The notes: generated from the letters alone by a model not told the origin. Positions 35,386 to 47,370 are shown, counted from the first letter of the stretch. The stretch: DNA of 64,000 bases from Panicum virgatum (GCF_016808335.1 NC_053141.1:18235756-18299755); one strand, 5' to 3'. A program made the numbers and translations.

Positions 35386-35397
35386 TGGTATCAGAGC
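35386..35397 (+). promoter_or_regulatory. Copia B primer binding site (tRNA-iMet)
   Basis: TGGTATCAGAGC, 2 nt after the LTR end. Confidence 0.95.
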
Positions 35398-35439
35398 CTC
35401 GTTGCTCATTTGGATCATTAGGCTTCACCGCCTAGAGCT

Positions 35440-37542
35440 ATGGCCAAGATGGGTGGTTCGCCGCCTCACTTCGAGGGCAAGAACTTTGCCTATTGGAAAG
35501 TTCGCATGGCCGCATACCTTGATGTGATTGCCCCCGAAGTGTGGTTGGCAACTAAGACCGGGTTCACTGGAACTCCCACCACCGAACAATTAAAATGGAA
35601 TGCAAAGGCTAGAAATGCAATTTTCGAAGCCATTAGTGAGGAAGTCTTTGCTAGAGTAAATGGCATGGACTTAGCAAGTGATATATGGAAAGAGCTAATT
35701 GAAATCCATGAAGGTTCCACAAAAGTCCGCGAACAAAAATATCACTTGTTTAGAGCTAAGTATGATTCCTTTAAAATGTTAGCTCATGAAAATTGCAATG
35801 ATATGTACTCTCGCTTGAATGTCATTGTCAAGGACATTAATGCACTTGAAATATCCAAAATTGACAGTGCCTCCATCAATCGCAAGATTCTCATGCTCCT
35901 CCCGAAGCCCAAGTATAACATCATCAATGCTATGCTTCAAAAGGAGAATCTTGACACAATGGAAGTGGGAGAACTTGTGGGCGAAATTCGCTCTCATGAA
36001 ATGAGTATCCTTGGTATGTCCGAAGAGCCAACTTCAAGCAAATCAATTGCTCTAAAGACCAAGGCAAACAAATCCCGCAAGCTCAAGATGATCAAGCAAG
36101 ATTCAAGCTCAAGCATTGAAGAAGATGATCATCATGAAAGCTCATCCGATGTTGAAGATGATGGAGAACTTGCTCTCATGATGAGAAAGTTCACACGCTT
36201 GAATGACAAGATCAATAAGAAGGGTTTCAACTTTGACTCTAAAAAGGGAATGTTCCGGCCAATGGATGTCAAGAACAAAATTTGCTACAATTGTGGAGAA
36301 AAAGGCCACATCCATCCAAATTGCCCCAAGCCGGACAAAAGAAACAAAGATAACAAGAGCAAGCATCGCCATGATTCAAGCGATGATGAAGAAGAAGAAA
36401 GGAAGAACAAGAACAAGAAGGTTGGGAAGAAGAAGAGCCATGACAAGAAGACAAAGCTCTTCCCAAAGAAAAAGGGCAACACCAAGAGAAGCTTCTTGGT
36501 GGAAAAGCAAGAGTGGGTGACCGATGTCTCATCAAGCGAAGATTCAAGTGATGAAGAAGACATTGTCACCATCGCCCTCACAAATGAAGAACCATCGCTA
36601 CCTCCACCTCCAATGTGCCTCATGGCCAAAGGTAACTCTAAGGTATGTGAGAGTGAAGATGATAGTGATGATGAGCTTGACCCTAATGAGTTTGCTAACC
36701 TCATTAATGAGTATACATCCGTTATCAAGAGGGAAAAGGGCAAAGTCAAGGTTCTTGAGAGCACTCATGCCAAGTTAGAGCTTGCCCACTCCGATTTGCT
36801 TGGCAAGTACAATGACTTGCTCAAAAAGCACAATGAGTCACTTGTACTTGCTAAGCAAGTTGAAGAGAGCCACAAAAAGCTTAAACAAGAGCATAGAGAG
36901 TTGGCTCACAAGTATCAAGAACTTGAATTTGCCTATGAAGCAATTGACCCAAGTCTTGAGAACTTTGCTCATGAAACTATTGAGAAGGTCAATGCTTCTA
37001 CTTCATGTGATGACCTACTCATTAATACAAATGCTACTAATGCTTTGCCCGAGCTTGTACCTTCTAGGGAAAAGGAATTGATGGATCAAGTAGCAAGCCT
37101 CAAGAGTAGTGTGGAGAAGCTCTCAAGAGGAGAATACATCCACAAGGAGATTCTCTTCAACAATGCCCGTGACTATGGCAAGAGAGGTCTTGGTTCATTT
37201 CCGGAGCCAAACATAGCTACTACTCCTTCTCCGGAGATCAAGATTAGCTTCATCAAGGAAGTTGGTTCATATTGCCAACATTGCCAAGTCACCGGGCACC
37301 ACACTAGGGAGTGCACTTTACCATCACGGCCTCTTCCTAATTTACCCAAGAATTACTCATCAATGTTTCAAAATAACCATTTTCTCTTGAGCAAAGTGAA
37401 GGGCAAGGTGAAGGCCAAATTCATTGGTAAACTCACTAAGGAGTCAAAGAAGAAGCTCCCCAAGCAACTTTGGGTCCCGAAAGCTCTTGTCACACATGTG
37501 CAAGGCCCAAAGCTTGTTTGGGTTCCTAAAACTCAAAAGTGA
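35440..37542 (+). CDS. gag: Copia B gag, intact 700 aa
   Basis: Structural polyprotein forming the cytoplasmic virus-like particle. ATG at 35440, 43 nt after the primer site. Parts: N-terminal Copia gag domain (residues 1-200, FEGKNFAYWKVRM onward); CCHC knuckle at residue 282 (CYNCGEKGH, HPNC); Lys/Glu/Asp-rich low-complexity region (300-400) with basic blocks usable as nuclear signals; long coiled coil (about 420-560); second CCHC at residue 612 (CQHCQVTGH, REC); basic tail. No stop codon or frameshift. The TGA at 37540 is in a different frame from pol. A strong donor-like AAG-GTATGT sits at a codon boundary at 36642/36643. Confidence 0.93.
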   Translation: MAKMGGSPPHFEGKNFAYWKVRMAAYLDVIAPEVWLATKTGFTGTPTTEQLKWNAKARNAIFEAISEEVFARVNGMDLASDIWKELIEIHEGSTKVREQKYHLFRAKYDSFKMLAHENCNDMYSRLNVIVKDINALEISKIDSASINRKILMLLPKPKYNIINAMLQKENLDTMEVGELVGEIRSHEMSILGMSEEPTSSKSIALKTKANKSRKLKMIKQDSSSSIEEDDHHESSSDVEDDGELALMMRKFTRLNDKINKKGFNFDSKKGMFRPMDVKNKICYNCGEKGHIHPNCPKPDKRNKDNKSKHRHDSSDDEEEERKNKNKKVGKKKSHDKKTKLFPKKKGNTKRSFLVEKQEWVTDVSSSEDSSDEEDIVTIALTNEEPSLPPPPMCLMAKGNSKVCESEDDSDDELDPNEFANLINEYTSVIKREKGKVKVLESTHAKLELAHSDLLGKYNDLLKKHNESLVLAKQVEESHKKLKQEHRELAHKYQELEFAYEAIDPSLENFAHETIEKVNASTSCDDLLINTNATNALPELVPSREKELMDQVASLKSSVEKLSRGEYIHKEILFNNARDYGKRGLGSFPEPNIATTPSPEIKISFIKEVGSYCQHCQVTGHHTRECTLPSRPLPNLPKNYSSMFQNNHFLLSKVKGKVKAKFIGKLTKESKKKLPKQLWVPKALVTHVQGPKLVWVPKTQK

Positions 37543-37558
37543 ATTCTCATGTGTGTAG

Positions 37559-40500
37559 GTGAACTACAAAGCCGGTGGAAAACATTGGGTACTTGATAGC
37601 GGTTGCTCTCAACACATGACCGGCAATGATAGCATGTTCACCTCTCTTGAAGACCCCGACGATCATGAACATGTCACCTATGGTGATAACTCAAGGGGAA
37701 AAGTTTTAGGTTTGGGTAGAATAGCAATCTCTAAAGATTTATCTATTTCTAATGTTTTGTTTGTAGAAGCACTTAGTTTTAATCTCATTTCTATTGCTCA
37801 ATTGTGTGATCTTGGACTAACGTGTACCTTTGACAAGAATGGTGTTGTAGTAACTCTTGAAGAAGACAAGTCAATGGTATTCACGGGGTTTAGGCATGGC
37901 AACATCTATTTAGTGGATTTCTCTTCAAAGCAAACAAGCACCATGACATGCCTCTTCACCAAGCCTTCTCTTGGGTGGCTTTGGCATAGAAGAATTGCTC
38001 ATATTGGCATGAGCAACCTCAAGAAAGCCCACATGAGAGGGATGATCACCGGCTTGAAGGATGTCACATTTGACAAGAACAAATTATGCAAAGCATATCA
38101 AGCCGGGAAGCAAGTAGCAACACATCATCCCATCAAGACAATGTTGTCTACCTCCAAGCCGCTCGAGCTTCTACACATGGATCTCTTTGGCCCAACTACA
38201 TACAAGAGCATTGGTGGTAACCTCTATTGCCTAGTAATTGTTGATGATTTTTCACGTTACACTTAGGTTATGTTTCTAGGCGATAAGGGTGAAACTCCGG
38301 AAACCTTCAAGACATTTGCAAGAAGAGCTCAAAGGGAGTACAACTCCCCAATTGTGAAGATCCGGAGTGACAACGGCACCGAGTTCAAAAATATGAAGAT
38401 TGAAGAATGGTGCGATGAAGAGGGCATTAAGCATGAGTTTTCTGCCACCTACACGCCCCAACAAAATGGAGTGGTGGAAAGAAAGAACAAGACACTCATC
38501 ACCCTAGCAAGAGCAATGTTGGATGATTATGGCACGTCCGAGAAGTTTTGGGCGGAAGCAATCAACACGGCGTGTCATGCATCCAACCGAGTGTATCCTC
38601 ACTGACTCCTCAAGAAAACTCCATATGAGCTCATCACCGGGAGGAAACCAAATATATCATACTTTCGAGTCTTTGGTTGCAAATGCTTCATCTATAAGAA
38701 GAAAAGGCTCGGTAAGTTTGAGAGTAGATGTGATGAAGGTTTCTTTCTTGGTTATGCATCAAACTCCAAAGCATATAGAGTATTCAATCAAACCTCCGAG
38801 TTAGTTGAAGAAACATGTGATGTGGAGTTTGATGAATCTAATGGCTCCCAAGAGGAGGTTGTTGGCTATGAAAATGTAGGTGATGAAGAGATTGATGAAG
38901 CTTTGAAAAATATGTCCATTGGGGATATCAAGCCGGAAGAGGAGCATGAAGGCAATGATCAAGGGAGAGGACCTTCCTTATCTACACCAAGCACCTCCAC
39001 GGCACCCCAAGCGGATAAAGATCAAGAAAAAGATGATCCACTACCTCAAGAAGATGTGCCAACGCCAACACCCCAAGTCCAAGAACAAGAAGAGCAAAGT
39101 GTTCCACCACAAGCACAAGTCACCCATGATCCACCCCAACAAGCATCCACGCAAATACCGCTAGTGAAGCATGGTCGCATCTCCAAGGATCATCCAATTG
39201 GTCAAATCATTGGTAGTCCTTCAAAGGGAGTAAGAACTCGCTCTAAGCATGCTTCATTTTGCGAATATCACTCGTTTGTTTCTTGTATTGAACCCACTAG
39301 CATAGAGGAAGCGCTTGAGGACTCGGATTGGGTGATGGCCATGCAAGAAGAATTGAACAACTTCACCCGCAATGAAGTTTGGGTCCTCGAAGCTCCTCCG
39401 AAAGACAAGAATATCATTGGCACTAAGTGTGTCTTTCGAAACAAGCAAGATGAACATGGGGTGGTGATACGCAACAAAGCAAGACTTGTGGCAAAAGGGT
39501 TTTCTCAAGTCGAAGGTTTCGATTTTGGTGAAACTTTTGCTCCGGTCGCAAGACTTGAAGCTATCCGCATCCTTCTTGCTTACTCTTCACATCATAACAT
39601 TAAGTTGTATCAAATGGATGTGAAAAGTGCTTTATTAAATGGCATTATTAACGAACTTGTTTATGTTGAGCAACCTCCCGGGTTTGAAGATCCGAGGAAT
39701 CCTAACCATGTTTATAGGTTGCACAAGGCACTCTATGGGCTCAAACAAGCTCCAAGGGCTTGGTATGAGAGGCTTCGTGACTTCCTAATCATGCAAGGCT
39801 TCAAGATCGGGAGGGTGGACACCACGTTGTTCACAAAAGACGTCAACGGGGATCTTTTCATTTGTCAAATTTATGTTGACGATATTATCTTTGGCTCAAC
39901 TAATGATTTACTAAGCCATGAGTTTGCTACCATGATGTCTAGGGAATTCAAGATGTCCATGATTGGCGAATTGACCTTCTTCCTTGGTTTTCAAGTCAAA
40001 CAAATGAAGGAAGGGACATTCATCTATCAAGAAAAATATACTAAAGATATCTTGAAGAAGTTCAAGATGGATGAGTGCAAGCCAATAAAGACACCCATGG
40101 CAACTAATGGGCATCTCGACTTGGATGTGGACGGTAAACCGATTGATCAATCCCTCTATCGTTCCATGATAGGGTCTTTGCTTTACCTTACCGCATCTAG
40201 GCCCGATATAATGTTTAGTGTGTGCTTGTGTGCCCGCTTTCAAGCTAACCCAAAGGAATCACACCTTTCGGCTGTGAATAGGATCCTTCGGTATCTCAAG
40301 CACACCCCTAGCATAGGCTTGTGGTACCCCAAAGGCGCTAGCTTAGATCTCTTGGGATACTCGGATTCGGATTTTGCCGGAAGCCGTGTGGATCGCAAGA
40401 GTACCTCCGGGGGTTGCCACTTGCTTGGGCGTTCTCTAGTTTCTTGGTCTAGTAAGAAGCAAAATTCCGTGGCTTTGTCCACCGCGGAAGCGGAATATAT

Positions 40501-40825
40501 AGCGGCCGGTGCATGTTGTGCCCAAATCCTATATATGAAGCAAACCCTTTTGGACTTTGGTGTGAAACTAGATAGGATACCACTCCTTTGTGATAATGAA
40601 AGTGCCGTAAAAATTGCCAAGAATCCGGTTCAACACTCTTGCACAAAGCACATTGATATTCGCCATCACTTCTTGCGTGATCACGAAGCCAAAGGAGACA
40701 TATCTCTTCAAGGTGTGAGATCCGAGGAGCAATTGGCGGATATATTCACAAAACCTTTAGACAAGAGTACCTTTGTTAGGCTAAGGAATGAGCTTAATGT
40801 GTTAGATGCGGCAAACGTCATGTAA
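37559..40825 (+). pseudogene. pol: Copia B pol with two nonsense codons
   Basis: One continuous frame. Protease DSG (Asp 37595); HHCC finger with the second cysteine of CxxC replaced by Tyr (CKAY at about 38090); integrase Asp 38180, Asp 38369 and Glu 38477; RT with YVDD at 39872-39883; RNase H at about 40340-40680; ends shortly after ADIFTKPLD. Stops: TAG 38264 (a Trp position) and TGA 38603. The frame opens directly after TAG 37556-37558, which is also a splice-acceptor-like GTGTGTAG. Probably inactive without readthrough. Confidence 0.93.
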
Positions 40826-41454
40826 GTTGCCATGTCATATAGAAAAATGCATACATATAGGACACTTGTCTAACCATGGTAAGATAGTGATGAGCAAGGA
40901 TTTAGCTAGAGGTGGTGGTCCACTTGTTTTCCTCTAGGCTTGTAGAAAGGCTCATCATGAAGAAGCTTCCCGTGGGTTCAAACTTGACAAGTAGAATTTA
41001 AATTCTTGCTATGCATTACTTGTCATATAGATGTGCACTTCATGTTTACCTTACTTTCGGATGTGGTTGTAGCTTGCATTATCATTGCATGCGTAAGGGT
41101 CACAAAGGAGATCACTTGATGAAAATGAGACTTATTTCATATACAAGATCTTAATTCATGAAAAGTGAAAAGAGCAAAGTGTTAGGTGCGTTATTGCCTG
41201 GTGAGCAATGTCATGATGAGTTTGAAGCTTTCTATCTTCAATATTCCTATGACATGGCTCATACATTTTATTTGGCGTTTTGTCTCTCTTGCGGCTTTTC
41301 CTTGTGTTTAAAAAGAAATTTATTTAAGCAAGTGTGCTATCCTATTTATTTTGAGGGGTAAAGTCGCCTATGCAAGTCCATTAACTTGAGTTTATTTGAA
41401 TCTTATAAGTTTATTGGACTAAGCATAGAAGAGTGAGCTGAGTGAGGAGTTTTC
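40826..41454 (+). other. Copia B non-coding stretch after pol
   Basis: No ORF of note and no recognised signal; leads into the internal palindrome array at 41455. Confidence 0.5.
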
Positions 41455-41803
41455 GGCTTCACCGGTTAAACCGACGCTCAATGGATTTTTAACCATCGGT
41501 TTAACCGGCGTTACTAAAGTTGGGTCTCAGCTCAGGCAGTTTCAGGCGTTTAACCGACGTATACAAAAGTCAGAGCATCGGATCAACCGGTGAACGCTAT
41601 TACAGATCAGACCTAGCAATCAACCAGCGTTTTGATCAATCAACCGACGAGTTCACTTTTGGCATCATCGGTTTAACCGGCGTTCAAAAACAGATCTGGT
41701 AGAGTCTCGGGTAAACTGCATCGACGCAATCAACCGGCGCTCAAACCCTATGCGTCGGATCGACCGATGTTAAAGAAAATCGCGGGTCCCACCTGTCATA
41801 TAT
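41455..41803 (+). promoter_or_regulatory. Internal promoter-like cassette before the Copia B accessory ORF
   Basis: Nine variants of the LTR array motif in about 310 bp: CACCGGTTAAACCGACG near 41460, CATCGGTTTAACCGGCG (about 41490 and 41666), TTTAACCGACG (about 41549), ATCGGATCAACCGGTG (about 41577), CAATCAACCGRCG-type words (about 41638 and 41729) and GCGTCGGATCGACCGATG (about 41752). A weak ATATAT lies at 41798-41803. The ORF starts about 420 bp downstream after a GC-rich leader. The motif class is otherwise confined to this element's LTRs. Confidence 0.55.
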
Positions 41804-42222
41804 GTGTCTTGTGCGGGCTGTCGGTTTCTTCTTCCTCTCTGTTTCGCCCGCGTCACTCCCATCTCGAGCCGCCGCCGCCGTTTCACGCCGCCGCTGCTAC
41901 ACATCGCCGTTCCACACCACTGCTGCCACGCGCCGCCGTTCCAAGCCGCCGCCGCGCGCCCTCGCGCTCGCCCAGCGCCGCCCGTGCGCACCTGCACCGC
42001 CCTGCGCCGCTCCTCACCCGTGCCCGCACCGCCAACACGCCGCCCGCGCACGCCTTCGTGCTCAAGCGCCGCCCGCCCGTCCTCGCCACGCGCCACCTTC
42101 ACACACTCTGAGCCGCCACTCCCACACGCCGTGCCACCCACGCAGCCGCGCCTTCACGCTGTTCACGCCGCAGCCGCAGACGTTCAGTGCACGCCAGGTG
42201 TTCGAGTTTTTGTCTGATAGAG

Positions 42223-44709
42223 ATGGGTCGCGAGAAGAGGAAGGGAAAGGAAGTTGTGGTCGAGAAGCCCGTTCGCAAGCGGACTCGTGCAGAGAAGGAG
42301 GCCGAGAGGGCCGAGATGGTGGCCAAGGCCGCCGAGGAGCAGGCATCAGGCCGTGCTCGTCCGTTCCAGATCAGGGAGGACCCCAGAGGCAGAGGCAGAG
42401 GCAGAGGCAGGGGTATGGGCAGAGTCAGAGGTGCCAGGGCCACCAGAGCCGCGACAGCAGCAGCAGCGACAGATTCAGATATTTCTGACTCAGAGGCAGC
42501 ACAGTTAGAGGGGCAGAGTTCTCCACAGCAGTCGTCTGAGGGAGGTTCCCCGCCAGCGCCAGAGCGTCGCACTGGACCGAGGACTCGGGGAGGACACCAG
42601 CCACAGGAGCCCCGCAGGTCCGCAGCAGCAGCAGCAGCTCGCAGAGCCGAGGCCCTAGAGGCCGAGCGCGCAGTGTACCGTATGGACACTGTTGTGCGTC
42701 TGGAGCCAGGTGTGATGCTCCAGAACTTGACCCGAGCCAATGCGGCCAAGGTCAAGAGGATCAGGTGGAGTGTTGAGGAGGAGGTCTGGTTCCCTGTGAC
42801 CCGAGACAACAGAGTCGACAGGAGGTTCTGAACTCTGCTACAGGCCAGCTTCTACGAGACTTACCAGTGGAGGGGCCACCGGATCTTCCCGCACAGGGTT
42901 CTTGACTGGGTCTCACTGAGGACAGCCGCAGGGGGAGCAGATGTGAGAGCACACTTCGCTCACTTCAGAGGACTGCCCAGGCTGCTAGAGATGGAGCAGA
43001 ACCATTATATCGAGGACTGGGTCAGAGTGTTCTACGCCACAGCTTGGATAGCACCCGAGCGCAGAGCCGTGCACTTCATGTTTGGAGGGCAGGACTTTGG
43101 ATTGTCGAGGGCGACCATTGCTGGTATACTTGGAGTTGACCTGGTCGACGTCTCGCTGCACGAGAGGGTTTACGGGGACTCAGATCCACCCCGCAGGGCG
43201 ATGGTTGGCGGGATTGCTCCTTCTCACGAGGCGATCTCTCAGTGCTTCCGCTAGCCGTTCCCAGCCTCTTACGCCAGAGTGCCGAGCTTGCTGACTCCAG
43301 AGGCATACACTGTTCACATGGCACTCAGGAGGACTCTATTACCGAGGAGTGGCTACCCAGAGGGGTTCACAGGTTTGTAGCAGCTCTTGCTCCTACACAT
43401 CCTCACTCACGAGCCATTTGATATAGTTGACTTTATTCTGGCTGAGATCGAGGATGTGATCACTGATGGGATGGGTGTGGTGCGACAGTTTCCTTATGGG
43501 CACTGGATCAGTTACATATGCTCTATGATAGTGCCAGCAGAGTCACCCATCAGCGCCCCTTACCGTCACGACGAGGCTCCCAGGTTCCCTGTCTACCGAC
43601 CTACAGCTCCACAGGACAGGAGGAGTGGCAGACACGCAGATAGAGCTGCGATGGCTCGTTTGTCACCGGAGGTTCAGGCACGAGTGGCAGAGGAGGATGA
43701 GGCACTCCTGGCAGCGGAGGCACAGCTTCCCGGGGGAGATGATGAGATTCACTGGTCTGAGCTTGAGTCAGACTCCTGCGAGGACGTAGAGTACTTTCCT
43801 CCAGCTGCCCCAGCCAGTCCCGACTAGGAGGCAGGAGGTTCCGGAGAGCCAGCTCCTCCGACTTCAGCAGCTGCTACAGTCTCTGAGTCCCAGGTGACTC
43901 AGCCGTCCGAGCTCACTGCACTACTACAGCAGCTCGTGACTCAGCAGAGGGAGGACCGACTTGCTCAGGAGGAGGCCAGGAGAGCCCATGAGGCTTAGAT
44001 TGCGGTTATTCAAAGAGAGGCAGCCCGAGAGCGTGCAGCGACAGAGGAGCGTTTTGTCGGCCTCATTGACAGAGTTTCACAGAGGGCAGACGCTCAGTTT
44101 CAGCAGATGCAGCAGGGCATGATGGCGATGTTCGGGATGATCTCCCAGCTTTACTCTCACACCGGACTCGCCCCACAGCAGCAGCAGCCCGGACTTCAGG
44201 ATGTTGGAGCACCTCAGCTTGCAGTCACACCAGCTCCTCCTCCTCCAGCCCCTACTACAGCTCCAGCTACTACAGCGACACCGGAGACCACGTTCTCAAT
44301 GTCCGCACTCTTTGGGTCTGCCGGTCGTCCGCTCTTTTCACCACTGCCCGCGACCACACTCTTTCAGGACTCACCGTCAGCGGTTCAGTCGGTCGCCCTC
44401 CCTACCTCACCTCAGGCAGCACCTTCAGGGGGAGGAGCAGTAGAGGAGTCCCTGCTTCCACAGTCGACGCAGCCGGCAGCCTCAGCGGTCACTTCGTCAG
44501 ATGTTGATACTTCTTCTGCTGGCCCGGTTACGACTTCTACAGATCCTCTACCAGGCAGTGCCAGCACGAGAGCCTCCACGACAGTCACTCCCCCAGTGAG
44601 CTCAGACCCAGACCAGCAGCTTCCATCTGTCACCGAGGGTGAGAGTTCTCTGTCCGACGACGACGACCCGGACCGCTTCCTCGCCGTACCACGACAGCAC
44701 GACCCGTAG
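42223..44709 (+). pseudogene. Copia B accessory ORF (position of Sirevirus env-like ORF), 828 codons, five nonsense codons
   Basis: Start chosen at ATG 42223 (MGREKRKGKEVV); an in-frame GTG at 42187 is weaker. N-terminus is basic and nuclear-signal-like (KRKGK, VRKRTR); residues 50-150 are Arg/Gly/Ala-rich; a folded-looking domain spans about 240-446 (FYATAWIAPE, VHFMFGG, GILGV, TLLPR, LLLLHILTHEP); the tail is Gln/Pro/Thr/Ser-rich with a short coiled coil. In-frame stops TGA 42829, TAG 43252, TAG 43378, TAG 43825 and TAG 43996; no frameshift over 2.5 kb. No signal peptide or transmembrane segment, so a membrane envelope is not supported. Function unknown; possibly related to plant transposon/ATHILA ORF-1-type proteins. 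Confidence 0.7.
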
Positions 44710-44727
44710 CTCGCCTTTTGGTGCTTT

Positions 44728-45028
44728 GATGCCAAAGGGGGAGAGGTGTTAGGGGGAGCCACAGAGTTAGGGGGAGGGTAGAGCTAGAGAGAGCTCATAG
44801 TTTCAGGACCTTGCTTATCTTCTTTGTATCACATTTGGAGTTAATTCATGGATATGTACATTTGTCGCTTGAGTATGCCGTTCTTTGAGACATATCTATG
44901 GATTTCGTTTGAGCCGTTGAGCTCTTTGGTCCTTCTTTTCGAGTTTGCTTGTGTTTATCTTGCTTTATCTTTCTCGCTCTCTCGTTATTTATGTTTGTGT
45001 TGTCATCAATCACCAAAAAGGGGGAGAT
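44728..45028 (+). promoter_or_regulatory. Copia B 3' region: extra polypurine tracts and true tract
   Basis: AAAGGGGGAGAGG, TTAGGGGGAGCC and TTAGGGGGAGGG lie between about 44737 and 44780; the functional tract AAAAAGGGGGAGAT (45015-45028) abuts the LTR. Confidence 0.8.
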
Positions 45029-46715
45029 TGTAAGCATCTAGGCCCTCAAGGTATGTTTCGGTGATTAATGACAACCATTATTGTGACTAATGAGTTTGTG
45101 CAGCTTAATAGATCATTATCGCTCATTTGGTCATATGTCAAAAGAGGCCCCTCAATTTCTTTATTCAAAAAGGCGATCTCGGTATTCAACTCAATTATAT
45201 GTCAAGACTAAGGATCTTTCTAGTCCTAAGTGTCATAAGGTTGAGAAGGACAATTAGGTTAGTATAGGTTTTATAGTTTTGTAGTGATCGCACTATTAAG
45301 AGGGGTTAAGGCTAAGTAACTTGAGCATGGACATGGTCATTTGAAAATGGATGCACACTATGGTCACTCAGGTTTCTAGAAGTTCAAATAAGTGGTTCTT
45401 AACTTATATCTCAAGAATATTTGGATTTCATTCAAGACTCAAATCAGAAAAGACAAAATCAGAAAAAGTCTATACACCGGTTTAACCGACGCTCTCAATT
45501 TTCTATACGTCGGTTAAACGAAGTCAGTAGAGTCTGGACAAATTCAATACACCGGTTAAACCGACGTGTTTGAATTTAACGTCGGTGCATTAGTCCAGAG
45601 TTGGTTTTTCCAGGGTATTTCAAGTTCTATACACCGGTTAAACCGACGATGTTTGAATCAAGACGTCGGTGCAATTGACCAGTGAGATGGTTTTTCAAAG
45701 GATTTCAGAACTTATACTCACCGGTTAAACCGACGATAGGTTTGAGTTAACGTCGGTGCAGTTGTCCAGAGACTTGGTTTTTCAGTTGATCAGTGGACAA
45801 CTACACTCACCGGTTAAACCGATGATACGTCGGTTAATCTGTCCAAGTTGTAACGGCTAGTTTTCAGAAGGGGCAGTTTACATTCACCGGTTAAACCGAC
45901 GATGACTATTGGAGGGACGTCGGATTAACCGGCGCTACGCAGTTTTCTGGCAGCTTTTCTCCAACGGCTCTATTCGTGTGAGCTGCCTATATATACCCCT
46001 CCAATGGGTCATTTTGCTACTCTTGACACCAGGCAACATCCATACACTCATACTATAGTCAAGAGCCACCTTGAGCTTCATCATTCACATATTTGTTCAT
46101 TCAATCAATCAAGAAGCAAGATTAAGGACTTGAGTAGAGAGAAGCTTGTGTGCATCCGTTCTTGGTGATCGGTTCTTGCTCAAGTGAAGGCCTTAGCTTG
46201 TTACTCTTGGTGATTGGCATCACCTAGGTGATCTTGGTGATCGAGGTGTTTCTCGCGGAGCTTGCCAAGGATTGTGGGAGCCCGGAGAAGAAGATTGTAC
46301 GTGGCTTGATCTCCACCACGCCGGGATGGTGAACGGAGACTCTTAGTGAGCGCCCTCGTCTCGGTGACTTGGGAGGTGACAAGACTCTTTGTGAGTGTCA
46401 CAACGTGGATTAGGGGTGTGTGCCAACACATCAATACCACGGGAAAAAATCCGGTTGTCTCTTGTCCACTCTCTTTATTCAAGCATTTTCTTTCATGCAA
46501 TTTATTCATGTGCTTGACTTAGAGATCATAACTTAGCTCTACCTTGCTAGGCTTTACTCCTCTTTTTATCTCTTTTAGCTTGTGTAGGTAGCTTAGTTTT
46601 CCGGTTGGTGAATTGGTGCCTTACTAGCATTGCATAGGTTAAGGTTGCTTTACTTTGTTTTAGAAATTGAAAAAAGGCCCAATTCACCCCCCCTCTTGGT
46701 CCATCGATCCTTACA
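45029..46715 (+). repeat. 3' LTR of Copia B
   Basis: 1,687 bp, same length as the 5' LTR. About 14 substitutions by eye and no indels. TATATATA at about 45988. Confidence 0.97.
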
Positions 46716-47361
46716 ACATGCTTTAAAGAACACATGGTTCAAAGCTCACAAGCAAAATCATTTTTGAACATTAGATACAAATAAAAAGGGCTATTAACTA
46801 ATCCTATTTTTAGATTTAAATACACAAAGTTTCAGCAAATCTTCAAAACATCAAACTTGTAGAACTATTTACTAGGAACAAAACAAAATTAATTTGACAT
46901 TTTTCTACATTTTTCTAGGAATTTTTGAAGTTCATTGAAAAAAGAATAAAAGGGAAAATGGCTTTTTGCATAAAGGACCCTGGAATTATTTGAATCCCTT
47001 GCAATTGGGTCCCAGGGTCGGGTCAGAGGTGATCGCCGGCGGCGAGGGCGAAGGGGCCAGGGAGGTAGAGAGAGTCGAGGCGCACCTATTGGTGGCTTTG
47101 GGAGGTGTTGGGATGGCCGGCAGGCGGGTCGTCGGCGATGAGCAGAATGCGGCGGCAGAGGAGATCGACGGCGAGGGGTCTCCGGTGAGGGAAAGGTGGG
47201 GATGAGGGGCGGGTGAGCTCCACGAGGTCACGGTGAAGTTTTTGGGATGCTAGGAAGGAGCGGAGCGGCACTGGGATGGCAGGTCTGCGGCGGACAGGAG
47301 CTCGCCGGACTTGACAAAGGAGGGGCAACGGGTTGTGCCAGAGATAGAAACCAGCTGGGGC

Positions 47362-47370
47362 TTTATATAG
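47362..47370 (-). promoter_or_regulatory. Probable TATA box of the Tekay solo LTR
   Basis: Minus strand TATATAAAG, followed in LTR sense by a GC-rich stretch. No CCGG palindrome array precedes it, unlike the Athila and Sirevirus LTRs. Confidence 0.5.

Larger units (their letters stand above)
33697..46715 (+). mobile_element. Copia B: complete Sirevirus-type Copia retrotransposon, 13,019 bp
   Basis: Both LTRs are 1,687 bp, TG...CA, with target duplication ACATG (33692-33696 and 46716-46720). Primer site, gag, pol, accessory ORF and polypurine tract follow in order. About 14 LTR differences by eye (12 transitions) means about 0.8 percent divergence. Coding capacity is lost only through nonsense codons. 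Confidence 0.97.

Noticed and set aside
36285..36764. 159-codon minus-strand frame opposite Copia B gag
   Set aside because: Antisense shadow of the acidic/lysine-rich gag region; low-complexity Ser/Leu/Phe.
41767..42217. Ala/Pro/His/Arg-rich frames before the accessory ORF
   Set aside because: GC-rich leader; several frames open at once, no conserved feature.
42223..44709. Calling the accessory ORF an envelope glycoprotein
   Set aside because: No signal peptide, transmembrane segment or cleavage site visible; the basic N-terminus points to a nuclear or RNA-binding role.
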